DNA of 48,566 bases from Massilia eurypsychrophila. GTDB lineage: Bacteria; Pseudomonadota; Gammaproteobacteria; Burkholderiales; Burkholderiaceae_D. A model generated the notes under the pieces. It ran no database searches. It saw nothing but the letters and a program-made list of their open reading frames with translations, and had not been told where the DNA came from. Below, one piece after another: positions 15,581 to 23,781 of this stretch (its first letter is position 1; each line of letters opens with the position of its first letter). The stretch covers positions 1-48,566 of the forward strand of contig NZ_PDOC01000030.1 of assembly GCF_002760655.1 (NCBI RefSeq), written 5' to 3'. The position numbers and the translations under genes were made by a program.

Positions 15581-17020
15581 TTAGGCCGACGTTTTCGGTT
15601 TGTGCAGCGCGGGGCTAGCGATGGCGATTGCAAGGCCAATGAGGATCAGTCCCGTCGCCACCGCGAACGTGACCCGCATCCCCGTGGCGACGGCAACCAC
15701 GCCGGCCGTGGTGATGTCGCTTGCCGACGCCGCCAGCGCGAACACGGCGCCCATAACCGACGCGCCTGTAACGAATCCGAGGTTGCGCGACAGGTTCAGC
15801 ATGCCGGAGACCACGCCGCGCTGGTCGGTGCCGACGTCGAGCATGATGGCGGTGTTGTTTGCCGTCTGGAACAGCGCGTAGCTGATGGTGACGACGATGG
15901 TCGGTGCGATGTATCCGGCCAGCCCGAACGACACCGGCGCCACCGACAGCACGCCGCAGCCAGCGGCAATGCCAACCAGGCCGATGACCGTCATGCGATG
16001 CGCGCCGAGACCGTCCACCAGGCGGCCGGCCGGCACGCCGGCCAGCGCGGCGGCAACGGGCCCGGCCGACAGCACCAGTCCCACCATCGCCGCCTCCAGC
16101 CCGAACGCGCGCGACAGGTAGAACGGCCCGACCACCAGTGTTGCCATCATGACCGTCGAGACGAGGGCGCTCATGGCCAGGCCGGCAGTCAGTGCCCGAT
16201 CGCGGAACATCGCCAACCGGATCAAGGGCGCGTGCGCCCTCCCCTCGGCGCGCACGAACAACCAGATGCCGACGGCGGCCGCTGCCAGCAAGGCCACATT
16301 GAGCAATCCAAATTTGCCGCGCCCGGTCGTCACGGCGAGCGCATACGCGGCCAGCGTCATCGCCAGCAGCAGCGTGCCGACGTGGTCGAAGCGGGCCTTC
16401 TCGGTGCGCGCTTTTGGACGATCGGCCGGCAGGTAGCGCAGCGCCAGCAGCAAGGTGACGATCCCCAGCGGCACGTTGACGAGGAAGATGGCGCGCCAGC
16501 CGAGGCCGGCGATCAGCAAGCCGCCCAGCGAGGGACCGAGCGCCGTGCCGACGGCCGACATCATGGCGAGCAGCCCCATGGCGCTGCCGGTCTTCTCCTT
16601 GGGCACCGTCTCGCCGATGAACGCCATGGTCAGCGCCATCATGACCGCCGCGCCGACGCCCTGTGCCGCGCGCGCGGCGATCAGCAGCCACAGCGTGGGC
16701 GCCACGCCGCACAGCACCGAGGCGACAGTGAACAGGCAGATCCCCGCCAGCAGCAGCCGGCGGCGGCCGGTCATGTCGCCGAGCCGTCCGACGCTGACGA
16801 TCAGCGTGGTGATGGCGAGCAGATACGCGAGCACCACCCACTGCACCTGCTGGAACGACGCATCGAACGCCTGCGCCAGCGCCGGCAAGCCGACATTGGC
16901 AATGCTGGTGCCGAGCGACGACAGCAGCATCGACATCGACAAGCTCGCCAGCGCCCAGCGACTCGCCGGTGTAAGCCTGGCGCTGGCGGCCGACACGCCT
17001 TCCACAATGACTGGTCTCAC
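15581..17020 (-). CDS. MFS drug-efflux transporter, DHA2 (EmrB/QacA) type
   Basis: 479 residues from a GTG at 17020, preceded by CGGAG six bases upstream. The frame extends to an ATG at 17059 without a ribosome site. About 14 hydrophobic segments fit the DHA2 family. Motif A is seen as GRLGDMTGRRRLLLAG, with the preceding SIANVGLPALAQAF and VQWVVLAYLL typical of EmrB/QacA proton-driven exporters; GETVPKEKTGSAMGLLAMMSAVGTALGPSLGGLL is motif C-like. It is predicted to expel lipophilic compounds across the inner membrane. No EmrA-type adaptor lies beside it. It is divergently transcribed from a LysR regulator, its probable controller. Confidence 0.92.
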   Translation of the reverse strand: MRPVIVEGVSAASARLTPASRWALASLSMSMLLSSLGTSIANVGLPALAQAFDASFQQVQWVVLAYLLAITTLIVSVGRLGDMTGRRRLLLAGICLFTVASVLCGVAPTLWLLIAARAAQGVGAAVMMALTMAFIGETVPKEKTGSAMGLLAMMSAVGTALGPSLGGLLIAGLGWRAIFLVNVPLGIVTLLLALRYLPADRPKARTEKARFDHVGTLLLAMTLAAYALAVTTGRGKFGLLNVALLAAAAVGIWLFVRAEGRAHAPLIRLAMFRDRALTAGLAMSALVSTVMMATLVVGPFYLSRAFGLEAAMVGLVLSAGPVAAALAGVPAGRLVDGLGAHRMTVIGLVGIAAGCGVLSVAPVSFGLAGYIAPTIVVTISYALFQTANNTAIMLDVGTDQRGVVSGMLNLSRNLGFVTGASVMGAVFALAASASDITTAGVVAVATGMRVTFAVATGLILIGLAIAIASPALHKPKTSA

Positions 17021-17197
17021 AATAAGCTCCGTTCCTCGAAAATCCACGACTGGCCGCAATCACGTCATCCTCACGAACGCGCGGACCCCATTCATCAGAG
17101 CAGCCACACAAAGATACCCTGTCGCGACACCTGGCGGAAGACGCACCAATTGCACTCTATTCGTGCGCGGCACGCCATGTCACGGTACTATCGGATC

Positions 17198-18091
17198 ATG
17201 CCCTCCCCCGACCTCAACCTGCTGTTTACGCTCGACGCCTTGCTGGCCGAAGGCAGCGTCGCCGGCGCGGCCAGCCGCCTGGGCCTGAGCCCGTCCGCAA
17301 TGAGCCGCTCGCTTGCCCGCTTGCGCGAGACCACCGGAGATCCGCTGCTGGTGCGCGCAGGGCGCGGCCTGGTCCCGACGCCGCGTGCCGTAGAACTGCG
17401 CGAGCGCGTCAGCCAGCTGGTCCAGGATGCCGAGGCCGTGCTGCGCCCGACCGAAAAGCTGAACCTCAAGCAACTCGTCCGCACTTTCACCGTGCGCGCG
17501 CGCGAAGGCTTCGTCGAAAACTTCGGCGCCGACCTGATCGCCCGCATCATCGCGCAAGCACCCGGCGTGCGCCTGCGCTTCGTTTCAAAGGACGACAAGG
17601 AGAGCACCGCGCTGCGCGACGCCAGCGTCGACCTCGACATTGGCGTGGTCGGCGCTGCGGCCAGTCCGGAGGTGCGCACGCGCGCTTTGTTCAAGGATCG
17701 TTTCGTCAGCGTGGTGCGCGCCGGTCACGCGCTAAGCCGCGGCAAGGTCACGGCGACACGCTATGCCGCCGGCCGCCACATCAGCGTATCGCGGCGCGGC
17801 CACGAGAAGGGCCCGGTCGACCAGGCGCTGGGATCGCTCGGGCTGACGCGCGATATCGCCACCATCGTCGGCAGCTTTGCCAGTGCGCTGGCGCTGGCCG
17901 GCGACTCCGACCTGATCGCCAGCGTGCCGGAACGGCAAACCGGCAGACTGCGCGCAGGCATGCACAGCTTCGCGCTGCCGGTGCCGGCGCCGGCGATCAC
18001 CATCGCCATGCTGTGGCACCCGCGCCTCGATGCCGACCTGGCGCACCGCTGGCTGCGTGGCGTGGTGACGGATACCTGTGCGGCACACTAA
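17198..18091 (+). CDS. LysR-family transcriptional regulator
   Basis: 297 residues from the ATG at 17198; an ATG at 17177 is also in frame. The N-terminal helix-turn-helix (DLNLLFTLDALLAEGSVAGAASRLGLSPSAMSRSLARLRE) is typical LysR, and the region from about 90 is the periplasmic-binding-fold effector domain. The gene starts 177 bases from the divergent MFS exporter, the standard arrangement for a LysR protein that controls its neighbour and itself. The stop codons of this gene and of the AlgX-like gene overlap on opposite strands. Confidence 0.93.
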   Translation: MPSPDLNLLFTLDALLAEGSVAGAASRLGLSPSAMSRSLARLRETTGDPLLVRAGRGLVPTPRAVELRERVSQLVQDAEAVLRPTEKLNLKQLVRTFTVRAREGFVENFGADLIARIIAQAPGVRLRFVSKDDKESTALRDASVDLDIGVVGAAASPEVRTRALFKDRFVSVVRAGHALSRGKVTATRYAAGRHISVSRRGHEKGPVDQALGSLGLTRDIATIVGSFASALALAGDSDLIASVPERQTGRLRAGMHSFALPVPAPAITIAMLWHPRLDADLAHRWLRGVVTDTCAAH

Positions 18092-19320
18092 AGACCGTTC
18101 ACGCGCCCGTCGATTGCGGCCGGCGCTGCGTGCAGGCGCTGGACACCGAGCTTGATGCCGTTGTGGACCGCCGAACCATCGTGAAACAGCAGCAGCAGGT
18201 CGGTGCCGGCAGGGTCGTTCAGCAGCGCAGCCCTGACGGCGGCAACCTGATCCGGCCGCAGCGCCCCGACGTTATTGGTCGACACCTGCGCGACCTCGCG
18301 GTAATAGCGTGCATACCACGGCGATACTTTCGAGCCGAACGAGTCGGACAAAATGACCAGCCGTCGCGCCGGCGCGGCAGGGTTGGTGAAGCGCGTTATA
18401 TCGCCCAGTACCTGGCCGGCGTCGCCCAGCTCAGGGATACATAGCGCGCCAAAGCAGGCCTTGATGCCGGACGCTTCCAGGTCGGGCTCGACGATGTTGC
18501 CGACCAGTTCGATGCCCGGAACCAGGTGCGACATGTCGGACCTGGCCACTGTGCTACCGACTTTTAACGCCGGACCGGGCGCGCCATTGCGCGGCCAGAA
18601 GTGTTCAAGGCTCAGGCGCGCTACCTCATCGAGGCCCTCTCCCGTCCAGTGGAACCAGGTTTTCGGGAACAGGGTCGCCTTGTCCTTGATGCGCCGCATT
18701 TCTTCGAGCGGATAGAAAATCTGCGCGCGCGCGCTTTCATTCAGGCGCGGCGAGGCGAGCACCACGGCGGCCGGCGTATCGGAGCGACTGCAGTTGGGCG
18801 CCAGGCTGGCAGGCAGGTCGGCGGGGTAAAGCACCGGCGCCGACGGCACGATCAACAGGCGCGGGTGCAAGCCGGCCGCCGCAAAATCGGCAAACAGCGC
18901 GTTGAAGTATTCCTGGGTGTCGGCTTCCGGCTTGCCCATGTTGCCGCACACCTGGGCGATCCCGAGCGCGGGCACCCAGGTGGGAACGTGCTTGGCCAGG
19001 AAGTAGCGGTCGTTGTGCCCGGCGATCAGCATATCCGAGGGAAACTCGCGAAACAACTTGAAGCGCAGCCGGTTGTTCAGCGCCACCAGCGCCGCCCGAT
19101 AGCCGAAGCTGTCGTTGACCCAGGCGCTGAAGGCGGCCGGCGCCTTCAGTCCGGCGTCCAGGCTGCGCGGCATGGGCGGCAGGCTCGCCAGTGCGCGGTT
19201 TTCCTCGCCGGGTTTGCGATCGAGCGTCAGCGACGCGACGGCCGGCACCGACAAGATGGCAACCACGGCGATCTTCAGCGCATTGGCGTACACGGCTCGG
19301 ACAGGTCGCATGGTCGGCAT
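18088..19320 (-). CDS. AlgX/AlgJ-like O-acetyltransferase accessory protein
   Basis: 410 residues, starting at an ATG that overlaps the stop of the MBOAT gene by one base (TGATG). One N-terminal membrane segment (ALKIAVVAILSVPAVASLTL) would anchor it to the periplasmic face. Features of the AlgJ/AlgX SGNH-like family are visible: KPGEENRALASLPP, the SFGYRAALVALNNRLRF block, TWFHWTGEG (the DHHW-like motif) and LVILSDSFGSKVSPW, which carries the presumed nucleophilic Ser. It probably receives acetyl groups from the MBOAT partner and transfers them to an exported polysaccharide. No polysaccharide synthase is in the window, so the substrate is unknown. Confidence 0.82.
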   Translation of the reverse strand: MPTMRPVRAVYANALKIAVVAILSVPAVASLTLDRKPGEENRALASLPPMPRSLDAGLKAPAAFSAWVNDSFGYRAALVALNNRLRFKLFREFPSDMLIAGHNDRYFLAKHVPTWVPALGIAQVCGNMGKPEADTQEYFNALFADFAAAGLHPRLLIVPSAPVLYPADLPASLAPNCSRSDTPAAVVLASPRLNESARAQIFYPLEEMRRIKDKATLFPKTWFHWTGEGLDEVARLSLEHFWPRNGAPGPALKVGSTVARSDMSHLVPGIELVGNIVEPDLEASGIKACFGALCIPELGDAGQVLGDITRFTNPAAPARRLVILSDSFGSKVSPWYARYYREVAQVSTNNVGALRPDQVAAVRAALLNDPAGTDLLLLFHDGSAVHNGIKLGVQRLHAAPAAIDGRVNGL

Positions 19321-20717
19321 CAGAAGCGGAAATAGATGAAAGGATTGTAGGTACCGGCAGCCAGGCTGGCCACGCACAGCACAAAGCCCGCCGCCACCAG
19401 AACCGGCGCCGCCGCGCGCCAGGCAGTACGGCCCAGCGGCAGGGCCGCCGGCCAGCGCCAGCAGGCAAGAATGCTGCCGACTACCAGCGCGATTGCCGCG
19501 GATGACCCGAAGCTCAGTTGCCATGCGGCCAGTGGCGCCACGGCCGACGCCTGCATGCCGAACATGGCGCGCAGATACTTCAGCGTGTGCGGGACATCGT
19601 CGGCACGGAAGAACACCCAGCCCAGCAGCACACACAGCAGGGTGTAGGCCTGGGCGAGCGGCCCCGGCAGGCGCGCCAGCAAGCGTCCGAGGCCGAGCCG
19701 CTCGACCACCAGCAGCGCCCCGTGCCAGCAGCCCCAGATGACAAACGTCCAGGCCGCGCCATGCCACAGGCCGCACAGCACGAACACCAGCGCCAGGTTG
19801 AAGTAGGTGCGCCACGGCGAGCCGCGATTGCCGCCGAGCGGAATGTACACATAATCGCGGAACCAGGACGACAGGCTCATGTGCCAGCGGCGCCAGAATT
19901 CGGTGACCGAGCGCGCGCTGTACGGACGCTGGAAGTTAGGCGGAAAGGTAAATCCGATCATGTGGCCGATGCCAATCGCCATGTTCGAATAACCGGAGAA
20001 ATCGAACAGGATCTGGATCGCGTAGCAGGCCACGCCCAGCCACGCCACGCCCGGCGTCAGCAGGCTGGCGTCGACGCCAAAGATGCGGTCGGCGTAGACG
20101 GCAACCGTATTGGCGATCAACACTTTCTGCGCGAGGCCAAGCACGAACAGCTGCATGCCGCGCCAGACCCTTGTGTTGTCGATGCTGCGCTGGTCGATGT
20201 CGGCGGCAATCTGGCTGTAGCGCACGATGGGGCCGGCGATCAGCTGTGGAAACATCGACTTGTACATCGCGAAGCGCCAGAAGCTCGACTGCACCGCGAT
20301 GTCGCGCCGGTACAGATCGACCAGGTAGGAGATGCCCTGGAATGTGAAGAAGGAGATGCCGAGCGGCAGGACGATCGCCGGCAGCTTCAGGCCGTCATCG
20401 AGCAGCCCCACCTGCTTGAGCAAATCGGCGAAGAAGCCCATGTACTTGAACCAGGCCAGCATCGCCAGGTTGGCGGCGACGCCGGCGACGAGCCAGCGCC
20501 AGCGCCATTGCTGGGTCGCGGCTGCATCGACCAGGCGGCCGAAGGCGTAGTTGAGCACGGCGGAGGCCATCAGCAGCGGCACGAAGCGCGGTTCGCCCCA
20601 TGCATAGAAGACGAGGCTGGCGATCAGGAGGACGGCATTTTTCCACGGCAGCGCGTAGTAGCAGAGCAAAAACGCAGGGAAGAAATAGAAAAGGAAAACC
20701 GCGGAACTGAAAACCAT
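19320..20717 (-). CDS. MBOAT-family O-acyltransferase, AlgI-like
   Basis: 465 residues from the ATG at 20717, with AGAGGG just upstream; a longer frame to 20741 adds eight unsupported residues. Multi-pass membrane protein of the AlgI/DltB family. Diagnostic blocks: VFSSAVFLFYFFPAFLLCYYALP, LPLGISFFTFQGISYLVDLYR, FWRRWHMSLSSWFRDYVYIPLGG, and LCGLWHGAAWTF with the conserved catalytic His. It is predicted to pass acetyl groups across the inner membrane for O-acetylation of an exopolysaccharide together with the coupled AlgX-like gene. Confidence 0.93.
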   Translation of the reverse strand: MVFSSAVFLFYFFPAFLLCYYALPWKNAVLLIASLVFYAWGEPRFVPLLMASAVLNYAFGRLVDAAATQQWRWRWLVAGVAANLAMLAWFKYMGFFADLLKQVGLLDDGLKLPAIVLPLGISFFTFQGISYLVDLYRRDIAVQSSFWRFAMYKSMFPQLIAGPIVRYSQIAADIDQRSIDNTRVWRGMQLFVLGLAQKVLIANTVAVYADRIFGVDASLLTPGVAWLGVACYAIQILFDFSGYSNMAIGIGHMIGFTFPPNFQRPYSARSVTEFWRRWHMSLSSWFRDYVYIPLGGNRGSPWRTYFNLALVFVLCGLWHGAAWTFVIWGCWHGALLVVERLGLGRLLARLPGPLAQAYTLLCVLLGWVFFRADDVPHTLKYLRAMFGMQASAVAPLAAWQLSFGSSAAIALVVGSILACWRWPAALPLGRTAWRAAAPVLVAAGFVLCVASLAAGTYNPFIYFRF

Positions 20718-20790
20718 CGTGCCCTCTGGTGCAAGTGCCACTGGGTTTCTGGCGGGTCTCCTTGTAGACTTGCAAGCTTTGTATAGCTAA

Positions 20791-20796
20791 ATTATA
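20791..20796 (-). promoter_or_regulatory. Putative -10 element of the O-acetylation operon
   Basis: The minus strand reads TGTATAATTT here, a perfect TATAAT hexamer, about 75 bases before the MBOAT start codon. No good -35 hexamer is seen at 16-18 bases, so activation or an alternative site is possible. The remainder of 20797-20920 shows no gene. Confidence 0.45.
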
Positions 20797-20920
20797 CATG
20801 AGGCAAAAGGCGTCGCGACAGCGGCGCAGATCACGTCGTTCCCGTGCAGGCGAAATCGGACGGGCGATCTGCGTGCTGCGGATAACGCTCGGCGATGGCT
20901 CGAATGAAGTCCTGCGCAGA

Positions 20921-20950
20921 TAGACACGCACGGTTAGAACGGCATATACT
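20921..20950 (+). promoter_or_regulatory. Putative sigma-70 promoter of the RsbQ-PAS unit
   Basis: TAGACA (20921-20926) and TATACT (20945-20950) each match the sigma-70 consensus at five of six positions, with an 18-base spacer. The start codon of the hydrolase gene lies about 160 bases downstream, leaving a long untranslated leader that is not otherwise annotated. Confidence 0.5.
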
Positions 20951-21112
20951 AGTTTCCACTGCACAATGCATTGGCTAAACATCGCCAGGCGTCCGGCGCT
21001 CGGCGCCGCATGGACGCCCGCCGCGCCTCCCCATCCCCGAGGCCAAACTCGCACCGCGGCAAGCCGCGCACCTACCACCTTAGCCCGCGCACCTTCGCGC
21101 GACAGGACGCAA

Positions 21113-21940
21113 ATGCAAGACATCTTGGACCGTAATCGCGTCACCATCAAAGGCAACACCGGGCCGACCATGATCTATGCCCATGGTTTCGGCTGCAATC
21201 AGGCGATGTGGCAGCAGATCACCAGCGAGTTTGGCGACTATCGCCAAGTGCTGTTCGACTACACGGGCAGTGGCGCCGGCGGCGTGCCGTTCGATGCGCG
21301 GCGCTATTCCAGCCTCGACGGCTACGTGCAGGATCTGCTCGATGTATGCGACGCGCTCGGCCTGTCCGAAGGGGTGCGCTTTGTCGGCCACTCCGTCAGC
21401 TGCAGCATCGGCTTGCTGGCATCGATTGCGCGTCCAGCCCTGTTCGAACGAATGGTCATGATCGGTCCGTCGCCATGCTTCCTCAATTGCCCGCCGGACT
21501 ATTACGGCGGCTTCGAGCGCGAAGACCTCGCCGGCCTGCTCGACATGATGGAGCAGAACTATGTCGGCTGGGCCCAGTACCTCGCGCCGATCGTGGCCGG
21601 CGCCGAGCAGGCCCACGCCACCGGCGCGCAACTGGCGACGAGCTTTTGTTCAACCGATCCGCTCGCTGCCAAGACATTTGCGCGTGCAACGTTCTTCGCC
21701 GATAACCGCGCCGACCTTGCCGCGGTGACGGTGCCGTCGCTGCTGCTGCAGCATCGCCGCGACGCCCTGGCGCCGCTCACGGTGGGAGACTACCTGCATG
21801 CCCATCTTGCCAACAGCCGGCTGCAAGTGCTTGACGTCAGCGGCCACTGCGCCCACATGAGCCACCCGGATCTGGTGGTGGCGGCGATGCGCCGCTATCT
21901 GTCGCTGGCGCCGGCCAGCCTGGTCACGCAGCCGCGATGA
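21113..21940 (+). CDS. RsbQ/KAI2-like alpha/beta hydrolase
   Basis: 275 residues; AGGA six bases before the ATG at 21113 supports the start. It matches the RsbQ/DAD2 family of small signalling hydrolases: MIYAHGFGCNQAMW, the nucleophile elbow GHSVS (Ser94), Asp217 in HRRDALAPL and His248 in SGHCAHMSHP make the catalytic triad. In Bacillus, RsbQ activates the PAS-containing phosphatase RsbP; plant relatives perceive karrikins and strigolactones. The next gene starts inside its stop codon (ATGA) and encodes a PAS protein, so the pair looks like the RsbQ-RsbP signalling arrangement. The small-molecule substrate is unknown. Confidence 0.9.
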   Translation: MQDILDRNRVTIKGNTGPTMIYAHGFGCNQAMWQQITSEFGDYRQVLFDYTGSGAGGVPFDARRYSSLDGYVQDLLDVCDALGLSEGVRFVGHSVSCSIGLLASIARPALFERMVMIGPSPCFLNCPPDYYGGFEREDLAGLLDMMEQNYVGWAQYLAPIVAGAEQAHATGAQLATSFCSTDPLAAKTFARATFFADNRADLAAVTVPSLLLQHRRDALAPLTVGDYLHAHLANSRLQVLDVSGHCAHMSHPDLVVAAMRRYLSLAPASLVTQPR

Positions 21941-22689
21941 ACCTGTTCGACCAGCTTCCCTGTGCCGTCCTGCACACCGACGACGACGGCAAGATCATCC
22001 AGATGAATGCCGAACTGCTGCGCATCCTCGGCCCAGCTTCGCCGGTGCGCCCGGGCGCCCTGATGGACCAGCTGCTGCCGCCGGCGAGTCGCATTTTTCT
22101 CCAGACCCACGTCTGGCCGATGCTGCTGCGTGAAGGCGCCGCCCGCGAGATCTACCTGCACCTGCGCGCGGGCGACGCGACGCGCATCCCGGTGATGGTT
22201 AACGCCAGCCGCGGCAGCGATGGCGCCCACCCGGGCTATACGTGGGTGCTGTTCGTCGCCCGCGAGCGCAGCCTGTTCGAAGCCGATTTGATCAAGGCGC
22301 GCAACCGCGCCGAGGCGGGCACGCGCGCGCTGGAAGTAAATGACCATTTCACCCATGCCATCGCCGACCTAAGCGGACGGGCGCTGGCCTTCCTCGACTT
22401 GTCGACCCATTGCCACTTCAGCAACGCGCGCTTCGCCGCCCTGCTTGGCGATCACCGTGCCAACCTCGAGCACGGCGCGTGGCCGGCGCTGATCGAGCCG
22501 GGCTCGCGCGCCATCCACAAGGCGGCGCTCGAGCAGGCGCTGACGGGCGCCGCGCCAAGCTCGGCGGCGCTGACGGTGGCGCTGGCGGGCAGGCCCGCCT
22601 GGTCGGTACGCTACCTGTCGAGCCGCTCGAAAGCGGGAATACTCGATGGCTGCTTTCTGGTTGAACAGCGCCATATCGCGACACTCTGA
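21937..22689 (+). CDS. PAS-domain protein without an output domain (RsbQ partner)
   Basis: 250 residues. The N-terminal PAS domain (MNLFDQLPCAVLHTDDDGKIIQMNAELLRILG ... PGYTWVLFVARERSLFEADL) is followed by a coiled linker and a second, weaker PAS-like domain (about 140-250, starting SGRALAFLDLSTHCHFSNARFAALLG). No phosphatase, kinase, GGDEF, DNA-binding or other effector domain follows. Translation is coupled to the RsbQ-like gene through an ATGA overlap. The protein probably relays the hydrolase signal by contact with another protein, perhaps a product of the downstream kinase genes; this is inference. Confidence 0.8.
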   Translation: MNLFDQLPCAVLHTDDDGKIIQMNAELLRILGPASPVRPGALMDQLLPPASRIFLQTHVWPMLLREGAAREIYLHLRAGDATRIPVMVNASRGSDGAHPGYTWVLFVARERSLFEADLIKARNRAEAGTRALEVNDHFTHAIADLSGRALAFLDLSTHCHFSNARFAALLGDHRANLEHGAWPALIEPGSRAIHKAALEQALTGAAPSSAALTVALAGRPAWSVRYLSSRSKAGILDGCFLVEQRHIATL

Positions 22690-22730
22690 TGCACGGCAAA
22701 ATTCCCTGCGGGAAACGCAGCGCCGACACG

Positions 22731-22736
22731 TATAAT
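22731..22736 (+). promoter_or_regulatory. Putative -10 element of the binding-protein/kinase operon
   Basis: A perfect TATAAT lies 38 bases before the start codon at 22775, in the 85-base gap after the PAS gene. No clear -35 hexamer sits at standard spacing. It suggests that the binding protein, kinase and response regulator can be transcribed separately from the RsbQ-PAS pair. Confidence 0.45.
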
Positions 22737-22774
22737 CCCCAACAAGAATTCGCACCACCCTGCCAGGAATGACG

Positions 22775-23776
22775 ATGCCCTCACTGTCCCGTATTGCAGT
22801 CCCCTTGCTGATGGCCGGCGCCGCGATCGCTCTTGGCTGGTATGGGTGGCAGCGCAGCGATGCAACCGCGGCCGAATCGATCACCATCGCCATTCCTACC
22901 CAGATGAGCGCCGGAACGGTGTTTGTCGCCCGCGACAAGGGGTTGTTCAGCCGGCAGGATCTGGCGGTGACGGTGCAGTCGTTTACCCTGGGCAAGCAAG
23001 CATTGCAGTCGGTGCTCGACGACAAGGCCGACCTCGCGCTGGTCGCCGACGTCCCTTTCATGTTCGCACGCGCCAACCAGCAGCCAATCGCCGTCGTGGC
23101 GACCGTGTTCGCATCGCGCCACACGATGGCGCTGCTGGGCCGGCTCGACCGCGGCATTAACGCGCCGGGCGACCTCGCCGGCAAGACCTTGGGCACCGTG
23201 AAAGGCACCAACGCACAGTATTTTCTTGACAAGCTGCTCGCCATTCATGCCATTCCTGACGCCGCCGTCATGATTGTCGAACTCCAGCCGGAGCAGTTCG
23301 ATGCGGCGCTGCGCAGCGGCCAGGTCGACGCGCTCACCGCCTGGAGCCCGCTGTTGACCCGAATCCAGGCCGCCCACGGGGCGAATGCGGCGGTGCTGAT
23401 GGAGCCGGACATGTTCGTCTACCGTTTCGTGCTGGTGGGCAAAAAACGCTTCCTCGACGCCCATCCGGAGCGCGTCGCGCGCGCGCTGTCGGCACTGGCG
23501 GACGCCGCCGCATCGATTCAGGAACACCCGGCCGAGGCCCAGGCGCTGATCGCGCGCGCCATCGGGCTGCAGCCGCAGCAACTGGCGGCCTCGTTTCGCG
23601 CCGGCGACTATGCGCTCTCGCTCGACCAGTCGCTGCTGCTCTCGCTCGACGACCAGACCCGTTGGGCCATGAAACGCGGCCTGATTCGAGCGGGCCGGGT
23701 ACCGAACTATCTCGACGCGATCGACGTGCGCCCGCTGGCACTGACGCAACCGGCCGCCATCAAGCTGATCCGGTAG
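22775..23776 (+). CDS. Periplasmic substrate-binding protein, NrtA/SsuA/ThiY-like
   Basis: 333 residues from the ATG at 22775, preceded by AGGA at six bases; the ATG at 22769 touches the same AGGA and is too close. An N-terminal export signal or anchor (IAVPLLMAGAAIALGWYGW) leads to a two-lobed binding fold: ITIAIPTQMSAGTVFVARDKGLF, LVADVPFMFARANQQPIAVVATVF, INAPGDLAGKTLGTVKGTNAQYFLDKLL and VDALTAWSP are typical of the nitrate/sulfonate/thiamine-precursor class. No permease or ATPase genes are present. It ends five bases before a hybrid kinase gene, implying it presents a ligand to the kinase rather than to a transporter. Confidence 0.88.
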   Translation: MPSLSRIAVPLLMAGAAIALGWYGWQRSDATAAESITIAIPTQMSAGTVFVARDKGLFSRQDLAVTVQSFTLGKQALQSVLDDKADLALVADVPFMFARANQQPIAVVATVFASRHTMALLGRLDRGINAPGDLAGKTLGTVKGTNAQYFLDKLLAIHAIPDAAVMIVELQPEQFDAALRSGQVDALTAWSPLLTRIQAAHGANAAVLMEPDMFVYRFVLVGKKRFLDAHPERVARALSALADAAASIQEHPAEAQALIARAIGLQPQQLAASFRAGDYALSLDQSLLLSLDDQTRWAMKRGLIRAGRVPNYLDAIDVRPLALTQPAAIKLIR

Positions 23777-23781
23777 CCACC

